A stretch of 64,000 nucleotides of DNA. Source: Epichloe hybrida. Its lineage: Eukaryota; Ascomycota; Sordariomycetes; Hypocreales; Clavicipitaceae. Both the position numbers and the translations under genes were made by a program. The first letter of the stretch is position 1. Every line of letters begins with the position of its first letter. Of this stretch, positions 43,820 to 54,779 are shown one piece after another. The stretch is taken from contig JAFEKR010000036.1 in assembly GCA_019022495.1 (NCBI GenBank), positions 372,001-436,000 on the forward strand, read 5' to 3'. Under the pieces are notes generated by a model that ran no database searches, was not told the DNA's origin, and was given only the letters and a program-made list of their open reading frames with translations.

Positions 43820-46177
43820 TTACTCTTTGCCAACATATAGCTCGACATTTCCCGATATGCTGCCCATGTGAGCGAAAGAATTGCCCTTGCCCTTCTCGCC
43901 TTCCACTTTTTTCGGTATTCCTCGGCTTGAGCGCGTGATCTTGACATCTTTACCCTTGACAGTTATGCCTCCAGAGGTGGATTCTGCCTTGAACCTTCCC
44001 GTCCAGCTGCTAGGGTAAAGCAATTTGATGTCGCCGCTGGTACTCCCGTGCCTGGTTTGCAATTCTGACAAGGAAGGCCCGTCGGCGGCTTCTCGGGCCT
44101 CAGCATCCGTCGTGAAGGTTTTCTCGTCGGCACCAAGTTGAATTCCCAATGGTCTGAGCACAGTAACTGTGGTGGTTCCACTTGTTGTTTTGGTATAGAG
44201 GTCACTTCTCTCGGAGCCCTCGATAAGCAATGGCAGAAGTTTGAGAGTCAAGTCACCGGATACAGACTGAAAGTCGGCGCGTGAGGTCATTGCAACATCT
44301 GCATGGACATTCCCAGATAAAGTCTCGACCTTGACGACATAGTCTCGAGCTGGCAGCTTCTTGCCAGACTTTCTGCCATCGACTGAAAAAGCTAATGACT
44401 CCTTTATTCTGACATTTCCAGAGACCGAGTCAACGGAAAGCATTGCCTGTCTGGCGGCTTCCTTGTCGGCAGATTTGGGCACAACCTCTGCATAAACATT
44501 CCCCGATGCAGAACCCACCTTGAGCAAGTCATAAAGAGGAAACCAGCCCTTGACATCGCCACTGACAGTCTGAACGACGATTCGTCGGGTTTGCAGACTG
44601 TATGGTAAAACGTTGTCGTCTTCAATGATTTCAGCGAGTGGTGTGTTGACATTGCCAACCACAGTTTTGATAAAAGGTCCGTCAACGGCACTCATAGCAA
44701 GACCTTTCGCGAGCTCAACATCAAGATGAACCACGTCAAGGCCCAGACTATCAAGGTTACTGTTTTGGGGTACATGGACAGTCACACGCATCTGGATGCA
44801 AGGTGCTTTGCCATTAGTATCCCACCAATCCAAGACATGGGGTGTGATAATCTTGATGGCCTGTTTGCCGTCATCTTCGATGGCGATGATGATATCGGCG
44901 GTCAGCTTATCGTCATTAGAGATGATTTCAATCTCAACATTGCCCTTCTTCGAATTCTCCCCAGACGGGCAAATGAGGACTTGTCCAGAGATATTCGGTG
45001 TGCGGCCTTTGCGGTGGCTTTTCCTACCAGGTTTCTGTTCGATGCTCAATGTGTAGCCGCTGTCGAATGTGATATCTGATAAAGTCTTGTCAAACTTGTG
45101 TGGGGTGTTCCGACACTGGTCGCTGGGTCGCCATTCTAGATCGCGTTGGCCGCCCATCTTTGGTTGTCTGACTGGGTCCTGATCGATGATGTCCTTGAGA
45201 GTTTGTTGAGCCAGTGTGTTAGCTAGGATTCGAGACCCAGTGAAGAATATGACTGGCAATGGTAGCAAGATGTGATCAATTCCCCTCGAAGCCGCGCAGA
45301 TGAGCAGTGGTAACAACATCACTATGTGGAGAAAGGCTTCTGAGGTGTGCTCATGTGGTTGTTTCTTTAGCTGGAGGAATAAGGCTAGGTGTGTCTTTGT
45401 AACACAGAAGAAGTACGACATGGCCGTGTACCACGGACAACATATGGGGTAGCGCGTCAAAGAAGAAGTGACAAGTTTTAACCCACCTTGGGGTGTCTGG
45501 ATCGTCCGCCGCTGCTAAGGGATACGCTACCAAAGATTGCAAAGAAGATGGACAAGAAGACAGCAATAACTAGGAGGGTTTTGACCTTGCCTCGCATCTG
45601 GAGACAGTGGGTCGTGTTTTTAACTCTTTGCCATCGAGACTTGGGAGGTCCATTAGGCGATCCACCCATAGACTGAGGCTGACGAGGCAGAAGCGCTTGA
45701 TGCTCTTCGGAAAGACCCATGTTATCCGAGTCGACGTTGTGGTCGTCGTCGTTTGTATTACCAGGATGGGGAGGTCCGAAGGTCTGATAGCCCTGAAAGC
45801 ACACACGCAAAGGAGGAGACGATGGGGACGGTGAGTCGGCAGGTGGCGCGTCCAGATGGCTCTGATGATGTGTCCACGATTGGGAGTCGGCGTGGTTCAA
45901 GGCAGATGATCTTGCTGATGCAGTTATTTCGGATGATTTATAACAGAAAGGGAGCCGGCTTCTGTGTCCGATAAGCAGCAGAGGGCTTTCTTCCTCAACG
46001 CTCCTGCGGTAGTCATGGGTGGGCGAGCTGACGAATGCAATACTGACTGGCGTGGGTGACGTTGCATCGCCCACGTAAGCAGCTGAGGAAGAGCGGAAAG
46101 ACGCCGAGATGGAAAAAATCAAGTGCACATACCCAAGGGCCCATCGATTGGTCCCGGTGCCAGTCCGTCGTCGTCAT
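43820..46177 (-). CDS. Membrane-anchored protein with a DUF4097-like (adhesin-type) beta-helix domain
   Basis: Model of three exons, 46177-46133, 45861-45487 and 45178-43820, joined in frame to about 592 aa. The N-terminal about 105 residues are disordered and Pro/Asp-rich. One hydrophobic helix follows (about 109-130, TLLVIAVFLSIFFAIFG), preceded by basic residues, so a type II topology is likely with most of the protein outside or in a lumen. The C-terminal domain repeats a short strand motif: SGDVKGW, SGNVYAE, SGNVRIK, SGNVHAD, SGDLTLK, SGTTTVT, SGDIKLL, SGGITVK, SGNVELY. This is the pattern of DUF4097/putative adhesin beta-helices, whose function is poorly known. Exons 1 and 3 are the less certain parts: another acceptor near 45371 would add a hydrophobic stretch before residue 141. 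Confidence 0.72.
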
Positions 46178-47294
46178 CAGCTACCTACGTAGGTAGGTAC
46201 TTGGAATGGAGACCCTTGCGAAGGCGAAGCAGCAGAAAGGAACAGAAAAAGCCGCAGTGGGGTTTGCGGGATGGAAAAAGAAAGAACGAGGCTGACGACA
46301 AGTTGCCCGGGCGGTGGGGGAAGCATGCGTCTTCTGGTGGTGTTGGTTGCATCATTAAATGTAGGAAGGTGCGAGACAGGCCCGGTCCCTTCCTTGTCAG
46401 AGTCGTCTCGGCCCCGGTCCATCCATGCAAGCTTTGGCGGCCGGCCATGACTCTTTTCGTTCTTTAATCATCTCAATCCTTTGTTTGTCTCCTGTCATGC
46501 CTGTGTAAACTCACAGGCGGTGTTTTTGCTCAGCGGCGTCGTCTTTTTGACCTGCCATGCCAGGCTTGGCTGTTGTGATGACTTATAAGGCTGTTCATCA
46601 GCCGGGGGACCGTTTCATCGAGAGCCGGAGCCGGCTGCGACGCGCGCCTCCGGAAGCTGGGTATGTACATACATAGTAAGTACCCCACTTCAGTCCGGGT
46701 CGGTGTCCCGAGTGTCCGTCTCCCTTGTTGACCTCGCAAGGTGTCCACTTTGTGCATCGGCACTCAATCTTCTCATAGATGTGGAACTCGACCGTAAGCA
46801 TTCAAGGCTGATTGGCCTCAGACTAGTAATCTTCATGATTGCGTGCTACCGTCGCATGAATATTTGCCACGGCAACTTATGCCTATATGCTCCACGGATA
46901 TCAAGTTCTACATGATTCAAGTTCCGCCATCCGAAAAGTAAATCTAGTCCTTCCGCTGTCTCTCTTGGCTTATTACCCTCCTTTATCACGCATGCTAGCT
47001 AGCTCTCTGTTGACAAGGTAGCTCTGCTCCCCACGTCACACGATCACGTCGAGCAAAGGAAAATTGACCTTTTTCCGACGGGTCAAATGCGTCAGGGTCT
47101 GATGACAATGCTTCCATGGGGACGTGGGGACAAACCTGCTCGATGCTGTCATAATGATCGTGGCAGAGCACCCAGAAGTAGTGTCTAATATTGTTCCGCA
47201 AGGCAAGATTGTGCGCTTGCTTTTGTCGTCCTCGTTTTTCCTCTGCCTCTCTCTCCCTCCTTTCCCCCCACTCATCTCATCACACTGGCATAAT
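46178..47294. other. Gap between the DUF4097-like gene start and the mitochondrial carrier stop
   Basis: 1.1 kb containing the promoter of the DUF4097-like gene and the 3' end of the carrier gene. A palindromic CCTACGTAGG sits at 46187-46196. No coding frame supported. Confidence 0.5.
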
Positions 47295-49897
47295 TTAGTG
47301 CAGTCCGAGGACGGATTTCGAATTTTCGTACACAATCCAGGTGATACTCAGGGCTGGAGCAACCTTGAGCAGATTGGGTGTCAAGCCCTTGTACAGGCCA
47401 CGATATCCTTCTCTTTGGATCGTCTTTTGCGTCACATCCCAGATGCCGGTATACGTGGCCTGATGCATCACGGTGCCTTGCGTCTGCAGTCGCGTTCGCA
47501 CTACATTGAGTGGATAGACAACTGTTGCGCCGATGGCGCCGGATGTCGCACCAATGATTCCCGTGGCTATGTTCCCGGGAATGATGTCGTCCTCGTGACA
47601 CCCGGCGTGTCGCGCATAGTAGCTTTGATATGATTTCTTCAGCAGCTCAAACATGCCCATGTCGATGGCACTGTACGGAAACATGCCTATCAAACCCATC
47701 GTCACACCGCGATAGCATGCCCTTACACCACCATCGGCGTACATCTTCAGGGCTGTTTGGCGCACGAGGGCGCTGCCCGTCAAGCCTCCTTTCACGGTTT
47801 CGCATTGTAGGCGAAACTTCAGAGTATCGAGTGGATAAACACAAAATCTGCAGCACAAGCAATCATGATTAGCGAAAATTGCGGGCAAGCGGCCTTCATT
47901 TTGTTGCTGATTTCGCCAAGAACTTACTGCGCAATCATTCCCGCAACACCGCCTGCGGTGAATTTCGAATAGGAATTAATCTGTCTAGGGTCGCCATGGC
48001 CTTCAAAGTTGGCGAGCGCTCGCTTAGCGGCCTCGTATGATCCGAACTTGATGGCTGTCTCGGGCATAATCTTGATCACGTTCAAGCCGTTACCTGATAT
48101 TCGTCTGAAATGTTAGGACACAGAACCCATTTGTCCATACACATAAGATGTCGCATCGAGCGCGAGAGCAGAAACAAAGGAAGCGATGGGCAATAGACGG
48201 CAGGGGTGAGGAAGACTTGCCGGCAAAGAAACTTCGAAGGCCGCCATTGCGGGATAAATCTTTCACAGCATCACTGATCGGCCGCAACGCATTCTTCACC
48301 GCTGCTGCAGGACGACCTTGCTTGATGGCTGCGACTGCAGTCTCGGAGCTGCTGCTCGTGTTGACCAGCAAGTAGACCTTTAATCGATCAAGCGGCGCAG
48401 TGGCTGTTCGAGACACTCCGCCGGCGATGGCACCCGCAAGAAAGTAACCTGGATCAGGAGCAAAATCTGTCAGTTTGAACTTCTTGGGGGGCTTCTCAAT
48501 TCCCGCGGAAGATTGTCTCTGTTCTTTGTGTTCTCCTCGGGTGCCATCGCCAACTTGAGGTGTAGATTGTGTAGGCTCTGTCGCGACTAAACGTCGCCTC
48601 TTTGTCGGCGCAGTCCCATTACTACTGCAACTGTCATCATCACTTGCGTTTCCAACGGCATCCATTCTGCGTTTTGATGCGGTCGACGCGGTACCTGGCC
48701 TTGTTCTGCTAATTTCTGTGCTATCGGTGTCTCCGGATGAGCCTGAACATGGTTCGGGTATTGTTGCTGGGGGAGGTAAAGGAGAGGCAGCAACTCTTAC
48801 TAAAGAGCCGAAGAGGGAGTACAGAAGAGAGCTAGAGGATAAGTCGTCCGTACCTAGGCCTTCCAGGGTTTCGTCGCTGACATGAGAGTCTCCCTCTGGA
48901 GTGACACTGACGACTGAATCGTAATATGAGAGGACGGCTTTGAGGCGGGAGTCGTGATTCCCAGCTGGCATGAATAAAAGGAAATTTCTGCACAGTAAAA
49001 TAGTTAGCCATCATCATCATGACCCGTCTTATCAGGCAAAGAACAAATCGGATCGAGGAAAAGAATTGTATGTGGCTTTTCGAGTCACACATATACATTG
49101 AAAGGGCAGCGGCTGTCAGGCGGCATCCAACGACAAGCACCACATGACTTTGTTCATGGCGACAGATGAAGGGCAATTATGAATGACAGTGACTGCACCA
49201 AAGCACTAGCACGGCGAAATCTTCGACTTGCCTCCATTCTTCAAAGTTCACGTATCCATCATTGTTGCCATCCAGGTCGTGGAAAAAATCGGAAAGCCTG
49301 CGGCTTGAAACGCTTAGACCAGCTGTTCGAAAAGCAGTCTGCAATTCGGCGGTGTCGAGTTTGCCGTTTCCATCTTTATCAATTGCGTGAAATAAGAAAA
49401 ACAATTGGCGCTCTGCCCGTTCAACGAATGCACGAAACTCTACAAGTGACGCACAATGCATTAGACCTTGATGTTCTGTGAGTCCTTGCAAGGCAATTCC
49501 TCTCTCGGGGTGGGAGACACGACCCCCCAGAGGTTGAAAAAATAATTACCTTCATATTGAATCTTGCCGTCGCGGTTCGTGTCGACTTCCGTCATGATTT
49601 GTTTCAATAGATGGTCGGCATTTTTCAAAGCTAGATGCTTGGGACAAGGCCATGTGGTCAGCATTGAAGCTTCCGCTGATGCCGACAGGCAGGACAAGTA
49701 GACATGGTATATATGGCTTGAGGCAGTTGCTCACGGTGATCAATCCGACGAAACCCTTTCTGCAGTCCCTTGAGGTCCAATTCGCCCTTTCCAGAGGGGT
49801 CCAACCTGGACCAGAGACGCTCGACTCTCGCATCGCGTTCATTCTGCGACTCCCCAAAACTTCGCTCCACGTCGGTGACGAGTTTGGTGACACTCAT
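47295..49897 (-). CDS. Ca2+-regulated mitochondrial carrier (Sal1/SCaMC type, ATP-Mg/phosphate)
   Basis: Six exons, 49897-49735, 49630-49550, 49439-49232, 48987-48221, 48093-47928 and 47847-47295, join in frame to about 645 aa. The N-terminal half has four EF-hand-like loops: DPSGKGELDLKGL, DTNRDGKIQYEEF, DKDGNGKLDTAEL and DGNNDGYVNFEEW. The C-terminal half is a three-repeat mitochondrial carrier with signatures APLDRLKV, YPLDTLKFR and YPLNVVRTR. Sal1/SCaMC proteins exchange ATP-Mg for phosphate across the inner membrane, with Ca2+ sensed on the outer face. A long acidic/Ser-rich linker with a basic TKRRR patch separates the halves, longer than in animal SCaMCs. Introns 3 and 4 appear to use GC donors (AG|GCAAGT at 49231 and G|GCAAGT at 48220). 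It is divergent from cyclin C. Confidence 0.9.
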
Positions 49898-50493
49898 GTC
49901 GGCAGCATCGGTGACGCGAGCAGCGTGGTGCGGGCAGCGGCTAGCCTGGCGAAGATGGATACGGTCGCTCGCGCGTGATGAAATCGGTGGGCTCTTTTAC
50001 AGCACTGCTGCATGGTTGGATTGAGGCCTAGATGGGGGGCCGCAATTGAAGGGATTCCAAGAGGTGGCCTCGAAGCACAGTGACGTCGGAGGAGCAGCGG
50101 AGAGCTCTGGGCGGCGGGTGGTGGGTGGTGGCACTGGTGGGTGGTCCGGTCCACCCGACCCGTGGTCACTGTGTGCTGGCGTCTTGTTGGTGGTCCTTGT
50201 TGTCTTGCCGCCTGCACGAACGCACTAATAATGGCTAATAATGCACTGGAGCATGGGCATGCGCAGTGAACCGACACCGCCCCTGCCGCCTGGCACAAGT
50301 TGCACCCGCCAGACGTTTTATCTCGTCTGCCATCCGCTGCCTCCCCTCCACGAGCCTCCACGAGCCTCCACGAGGTCGCCGGGAAACGGCATCCTCCAAG
50401 TTCATCCAAATTCCCCGTCTTGACTCTTGATCACGACACATGCGCGTCACCGACGGAAACTTCAGGTGCCTCTGCGGTCTTTTCCCATAATAA
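49898..50493. promoter_or_regulatory. Divergent promoter of the Sal1-type carrier and cyclin C
   Basis: 596 bp between two start codons on opposite strands. Contains GGTGG-rich sequence (50110-50160), a duplicated CTAATAATGG unit (50226-50245) and tandem GAGCCTCCAC repeats (50351-50372). No TATA box is obvious. Confidence 0.45.
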
Positions 50494-51600
50494 ATGTCGG
50501 CCAACTACTGGGAGTCGACGCAGAGGCGCCATTGGCTGTTCTCCAAAGACGAACTGGCCTCGATGCGCCAGAAGCTCGACGATGACAATGCCGACCTCGT
50601 CCGCATGTTCCCCTTGCCCCAGCCGCGGCATGTGGCTATATACATTAACCAGCGTGAGTATCATTGGTCTTGCCTTTTTTTTCTTTTTTTCTTTTTTTTT
50701 TTTGCCCCAGTTGCGTAGAACAGAGTGTGTTCTCCTTGGTTCATTTGTTTTCCAAGTCAGCATCCCTTGCTAACTGGCGATGGCCCCGTCGCAGAACTTC
50801 TGCGGCTTGCGAAACGACTCAGTATCCGGCAACAAGCCATGGCCACAGCCCAAGTCTACCTCAAGCGATTCTATATCAAGGTGCCCATACGATGTACCAA
50901 TCCGTACCTCGTCATCACGACGGCCATTTATCTGGCGTGCAAAATTGAAGAGGCGCCGCAGCACATCCGCCTCATCGTTACCGAAGCAAGACAGCTGTGG
51001 CAGGACTTTATCGGGCTCGACACATCCAGGATTGGAGAATGCGAATTTTACATGATTAGCGAGATGAGCTCCCAGCTCATTGTGTACCAGCCCTATCGGA
51101 CATTGACGTCTCTGCGAGCAGAACTATCCCTCTTGGATGAGGACGTACAGCTCGCGCGGTCCGTGATCAACGATTCGTTTAATAGCGATCTACCTCTCAT
51201 ATGCGCGCCACACATCATTGCCCTTGTGGCTATTCTCTTGGCCTTGGTGCTTCGGCCCAACTCCACAGCACCAGGTCAGACGACCTCGGGCTCAGCAGCC
51301 GCTGCTGGTCTCGCGGCAGCACAAGCGGCGCTCAGCCAGGCGCACAGTCGAAGTGGCCTCGGCGGTGCCTTGGAACACCCCTCGTCTGGGTCTGATAGTA
51401 AGGAGAAGCAGCAAGAAGCCAGGGTATCCAGGGTGCAGCACTTTGCGGCGTGGCTGGCAGAGAGCAGCGTTGACATTGCGGCCATGGTCGACGCCACCCA
51501 GGAAATGATTTCATTGTATGATTACTATGAGCAGTACAATGATAAACTAACTCGAGAGCAAATCAACCGCTTCGTCAAGGCTCGTGGCTTGGACAAGTAG
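50494..51600 (+). CDS. Cyclin C (Ssn8/Srb11 type), Mediator kinase module
   Basis: Two exons, 50494-50653 and 50795-51600, encode about 321 aa. The N-terminus MSANYWESTQRRHWLFSKDE is diagnostic for fungal cyclin C, and the first cyclin box spans about residues 40-150 (RLSIRQQAMATAQVYLKRFY, then YLACKIEEAPQHIRLIVTEA). The second cyclin box is interrupted by an Ala/Gly/Ser-rich insertion near 240-275. Cyclin C pairs with Cdk8 (Ssn3) in the Mediator kinase module and represses or tunes RNA polymerase II transcription; in Fusarium the homologue Fcc1 affects secondary metabolism. The 141-nt intron (GTGAGT donor, GCTAAC branch site, CGCAG acceptor) contains long T runs. Splice placement restores INQQLLRLAKRL, the expected family sequence. 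Confidence 0.94.
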
Positions 51601-51997
51601 ACATGTCTGCAGCCACGCATGGCAGGTTTCGGATTATGAGATATAATCACCGCCTCGTTTGATACTAGAAGCCGGTGGTTTTTTTCTTTTGTCAGTCGCC
51701 AGCAGAGATGATGCATGACTCATGACGATAGTGCGAATCAAGGAATACATTGATAGAAGGGGCACGAGAAGCTGTTACGGCGTCACGTCAATTGGAATTT
51801 TGTTTAGACGGTCGTCTCGGCTATGTTCTGAGGATTCTCGCGTCACCTCATCAGCGGTCGTCGTTTAATTCAGGTTTTTAAATACAGCAGAGAGCATGCA
51901 TAATAAACCCTGCCCTATCTCATTTTACTCTTTTTTTTTCCCCGTGTCTATCCACCTCATTTAAACGATGCCCATGGATCTCATCTAAACCCTCTGG
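51601..51997. other. Convergent 3' region of cyclin C and the hydrolase
   Basis: About 400 bp between two stop codons with T-rich tracts (51676-51686, 51928-51938) and AATAAA-like sequence at 51900-51905. No gene seen. Confidence 0.55.
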
Positions 51998-53410
51998 CTA
52001 TCGCCAACTCGCCATGGCAACGTCAGCAACTTCTCTGCCCTTTGAAATGGCGATTTCATGACCGCCCTTGATGATGCTTATATCAACAGCATCCTCGCCC
52101 AGCACGGCAATCGAGTCCGCAATCCACTCGTCCTTGATGACGATGGGATCTCTCTCTGCCAATATCAAGCAGATTTTCCCGCCAGGCAGACCCGGCCTGC
52201 TCTCATCTCCCCTCCTCCGCCAAGCGAGCTGTTCACCGAGCAGCTTCCACACACCGTCGTGGTGTCCGTAGATAGGGGCGTTCCGAAGGGAGCTCACGTA
52301 CGCGGGGACGAATCCCGCGTTATTCCGCAACTGCCACCTGACCACGTCGCCGACGTTGGGTCCCGAGGCATCATCCGCACGGACGGGGACCTGGTCAAAG
52401 TCGACGACGACGTCGTCGGCATCGCGGCCATCAACTTCACCTTGCTCCGGCGCTCCTCCCTCTGGACCAGGCACGTCGGCACTGGGCGTGCCCTGCTTCG
52501 GCTCGAGCCTCTGCTTGGCGAGCCGGCTGAGGAGCCATGATGGGAGAATCCCCTCGGAGTACAAGACGCGGCTTTTGAAGCTGACGTGTGATGGACGGAC
52601 AAGTCCGCCCGGACAGACCAAGGTTGCTGAGCGGAGGACATTGGCGTGGTAGGCGGCGAAAGAGGCGGCGAGGGCGCCGCCGAGAGAGTAGCCCACGATG
52701 TGGAAAGCAGATGTGCCGGTCCACGGGAGGGGCGAGGAGGCGAGCACGAGGAGAATCTGCGTGGTGTAGAGACGGTCGTCGTAGACGAGGTCGCCTGGGG
52801 CGTCGGAGTATCCTCTTCCGAAGAGGTCTTTTTTTTATCCACGGTTAGGTTTAGGTTGGGTTGGAGAATATTCCCCCGACCGCGGGAAGGGGTGGCGAAA
52901 GAGAGAACATGACGGAAATCGGGTTCGTGTGACTTGCCACCGCAAAGTACGATATTATCGGGGGACAACAACGAGACAGCACTTACCGAACAGCATCACC
53001 CTGCACCCCCTCCTGGCAAACTGCCTGGCCATGTCGCCCAACGCGACGCACGGCGTTCCGATGCCATGCAGCAGCAGCACCTTTTCGCCATCCTCGGGCC
53101 CCCATTCGAATACCTTGATGGTTCCATACGCCGTCTCTGCGTCTCGCGCGCCAGGAAACGCGTCGGGCTGGTACGGGGGAGGCTCCTCCTCTGCGCTCCC
53201 TGTCGAAACCGCGCTCGACCTTGCCCCTATGCGTGATGTCGACCTCGCTGCTTCGCCGGCATTGCATCGAATCACCCTGTTCTGTGACCGTCTGCTGTCC
53301 TGGTGAATCAGAGGGCGCAGGTACCACCAGTATATTGAGAGGCACGCTGCTCCGGCCACGAGGGCGTAGTCGAGCGTCCGCGAGGTGCGGAACGCGTAGT
53401 GTTGCGGCAT
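51998..53410 (-). CDS. Alpha/beta-hydrolase fold protein with N-terminal membrane anchor
   Basis: Two exons, 53410-52987 and 52827-51998, give about 417 aa. A hydrophobic helix near residues 14-31 (YALVAGAACLSIYWWYL) could anchor the protein. The hydrolase core has the oxyanion HG motif (VLLLHGIGTP), the strand-turn MLFDLFGRGYSDAP formed across the splice, the nucleophile elbow GYSLGG, an acid candidate in ILAERDPIV and the catalytic His in KGGHEIAIS near the C-terminus, so the triad appears intact. A polar insertion (PEGGAPEQGEVDGRDADD) sits in the cap region. The substrate is unknown; esterase, lipase or epoxide hydrolase are all possible. The intron acceptor is unusual: TAAAAAAAAG with no pyrimidine tract, though upstream CCTAAC/CCTAAAC elements could act as branch sites. 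Confidence 0.85.
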
Positions 53411-54779
53411 GACGCGGATATCTGAATTGTCTTGAGAAGCACAAGGTGATATCTATCATGACACGTCCACGGCGTAAAGTGCCATGTTCTGAACAATATC
53501 TCTGTACTTGAAAAGGCCTATTCCTTTTAAAATGAAAAATTTACAACCCGGGTTCAACGAGAATAAAGTGTTTGACGGCGTATTCACATGGCTTCAGCTT
53601 TTTATCATCGTCGGCCGAGGTTGGCTTTTTTTTTGGTAACCCTCTTATTAAAACCTACCCTGGACCACGAACCGTCTTCTCCCTTTGCCTGGGGAATCAC
53701 GGAGTTGCCATGACGGGAAATGGAAGCAAGTAATCCGTACACGGAGTGAAGACATGCTCCATTATGTCACCAACGATCCCATCTTTGCACGCATTCAGGA
53801 AAAGAAGCCTCGGCCGGAGAATAGCGCACGAGCTGGTCTCTCTCTATTCCGCGATGCTCATCCCGTTGCAGGGAGTCAAGAAGAGGTTGGTCGAGTTGGC
53901 GACGAGGGTGGCAGGCGCGTCACCTCGCCAGCCTCTCTTTTCTCTTGGTGGAAAAAGGGCAATTCGCTTGCGCAGAACAAAAAAGGGATATCATTTATCA
54001 ATAGAGATTCCATCCATCATGGACGTTGCCGACCGAGGCGCGGATCCACACGTTCTGCGCAAAGAGCGGTGTACGTGTTACCGCGTGTGAGGTCGGGCAT
54101 CGTGATGAGAACCGTTTCTCTACATGTATCCTCACCGCAACGCAAGAGGTGGAAAGTCACGTTCAAGATGCGAGTTTTCTTCTTCTTCCTCTTTTCTTTT
54201 CTTCTTTACCGCATCTTGCAAACCCATGCTAGTTGCCCATCCCAGCTGGATAATATACATGTACCAGCCTTTTCTCTAGCGCAGTCGACGAGGCATGGAG
54301 CTGGGGGGCAGTGGGAGCCAGCCACGCCACTGTCAGCCGACTGATGTGTGTATGTACATGTATGTGTGTGTACGGAGTCGATGCTTGCCAAATACGGAGT
54401 GTGGCTTGATCTCTTCGCGCCGCCATCGTAGTCGCACTGTGGTGCATCGGACAGGCCGTGGCAGACTGGCAGTGGAAAGTTCCATCTGCCCCAACAACTT
54501 GCCTCTGCTCAATGGCATGCCCGTGATAAGCAGGCGAGTTGACGTGCGAGCGGGGTTTCGTCAGCGTGCCGTGCTGATCGTGTGTGTGTACATATGTAGT
54601 CGAAATACCAAAGATGAAGAACTTTACTCCGTATTGGTATGTTCCCCGCAGACCTTCGATCCCTATCGCAGCTAATATTACAGACAGACATACGGCGAGG
54701 GCGAGGGGTCTGACCCCATCTGAAACTATCCCGTTAAACGAGGGGACCCCTCGACCCCTACCGTCCGTATCGGGAGCGA
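53411..54779. other. Gene-poor region upstream of the hydrolase
   Basis: 1.37 kb. Overlapping plus-strand frames at 53746-54090 contain protein-like stretches (for example IAHELVSLYSAMLIPLQGVK near 53822) but no complete gene. TACGGAGT-type motifs occur at 53738, 54371, 54393 and 54625. This may be another gene remnant; nothing is called. Confidence 0.35.
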
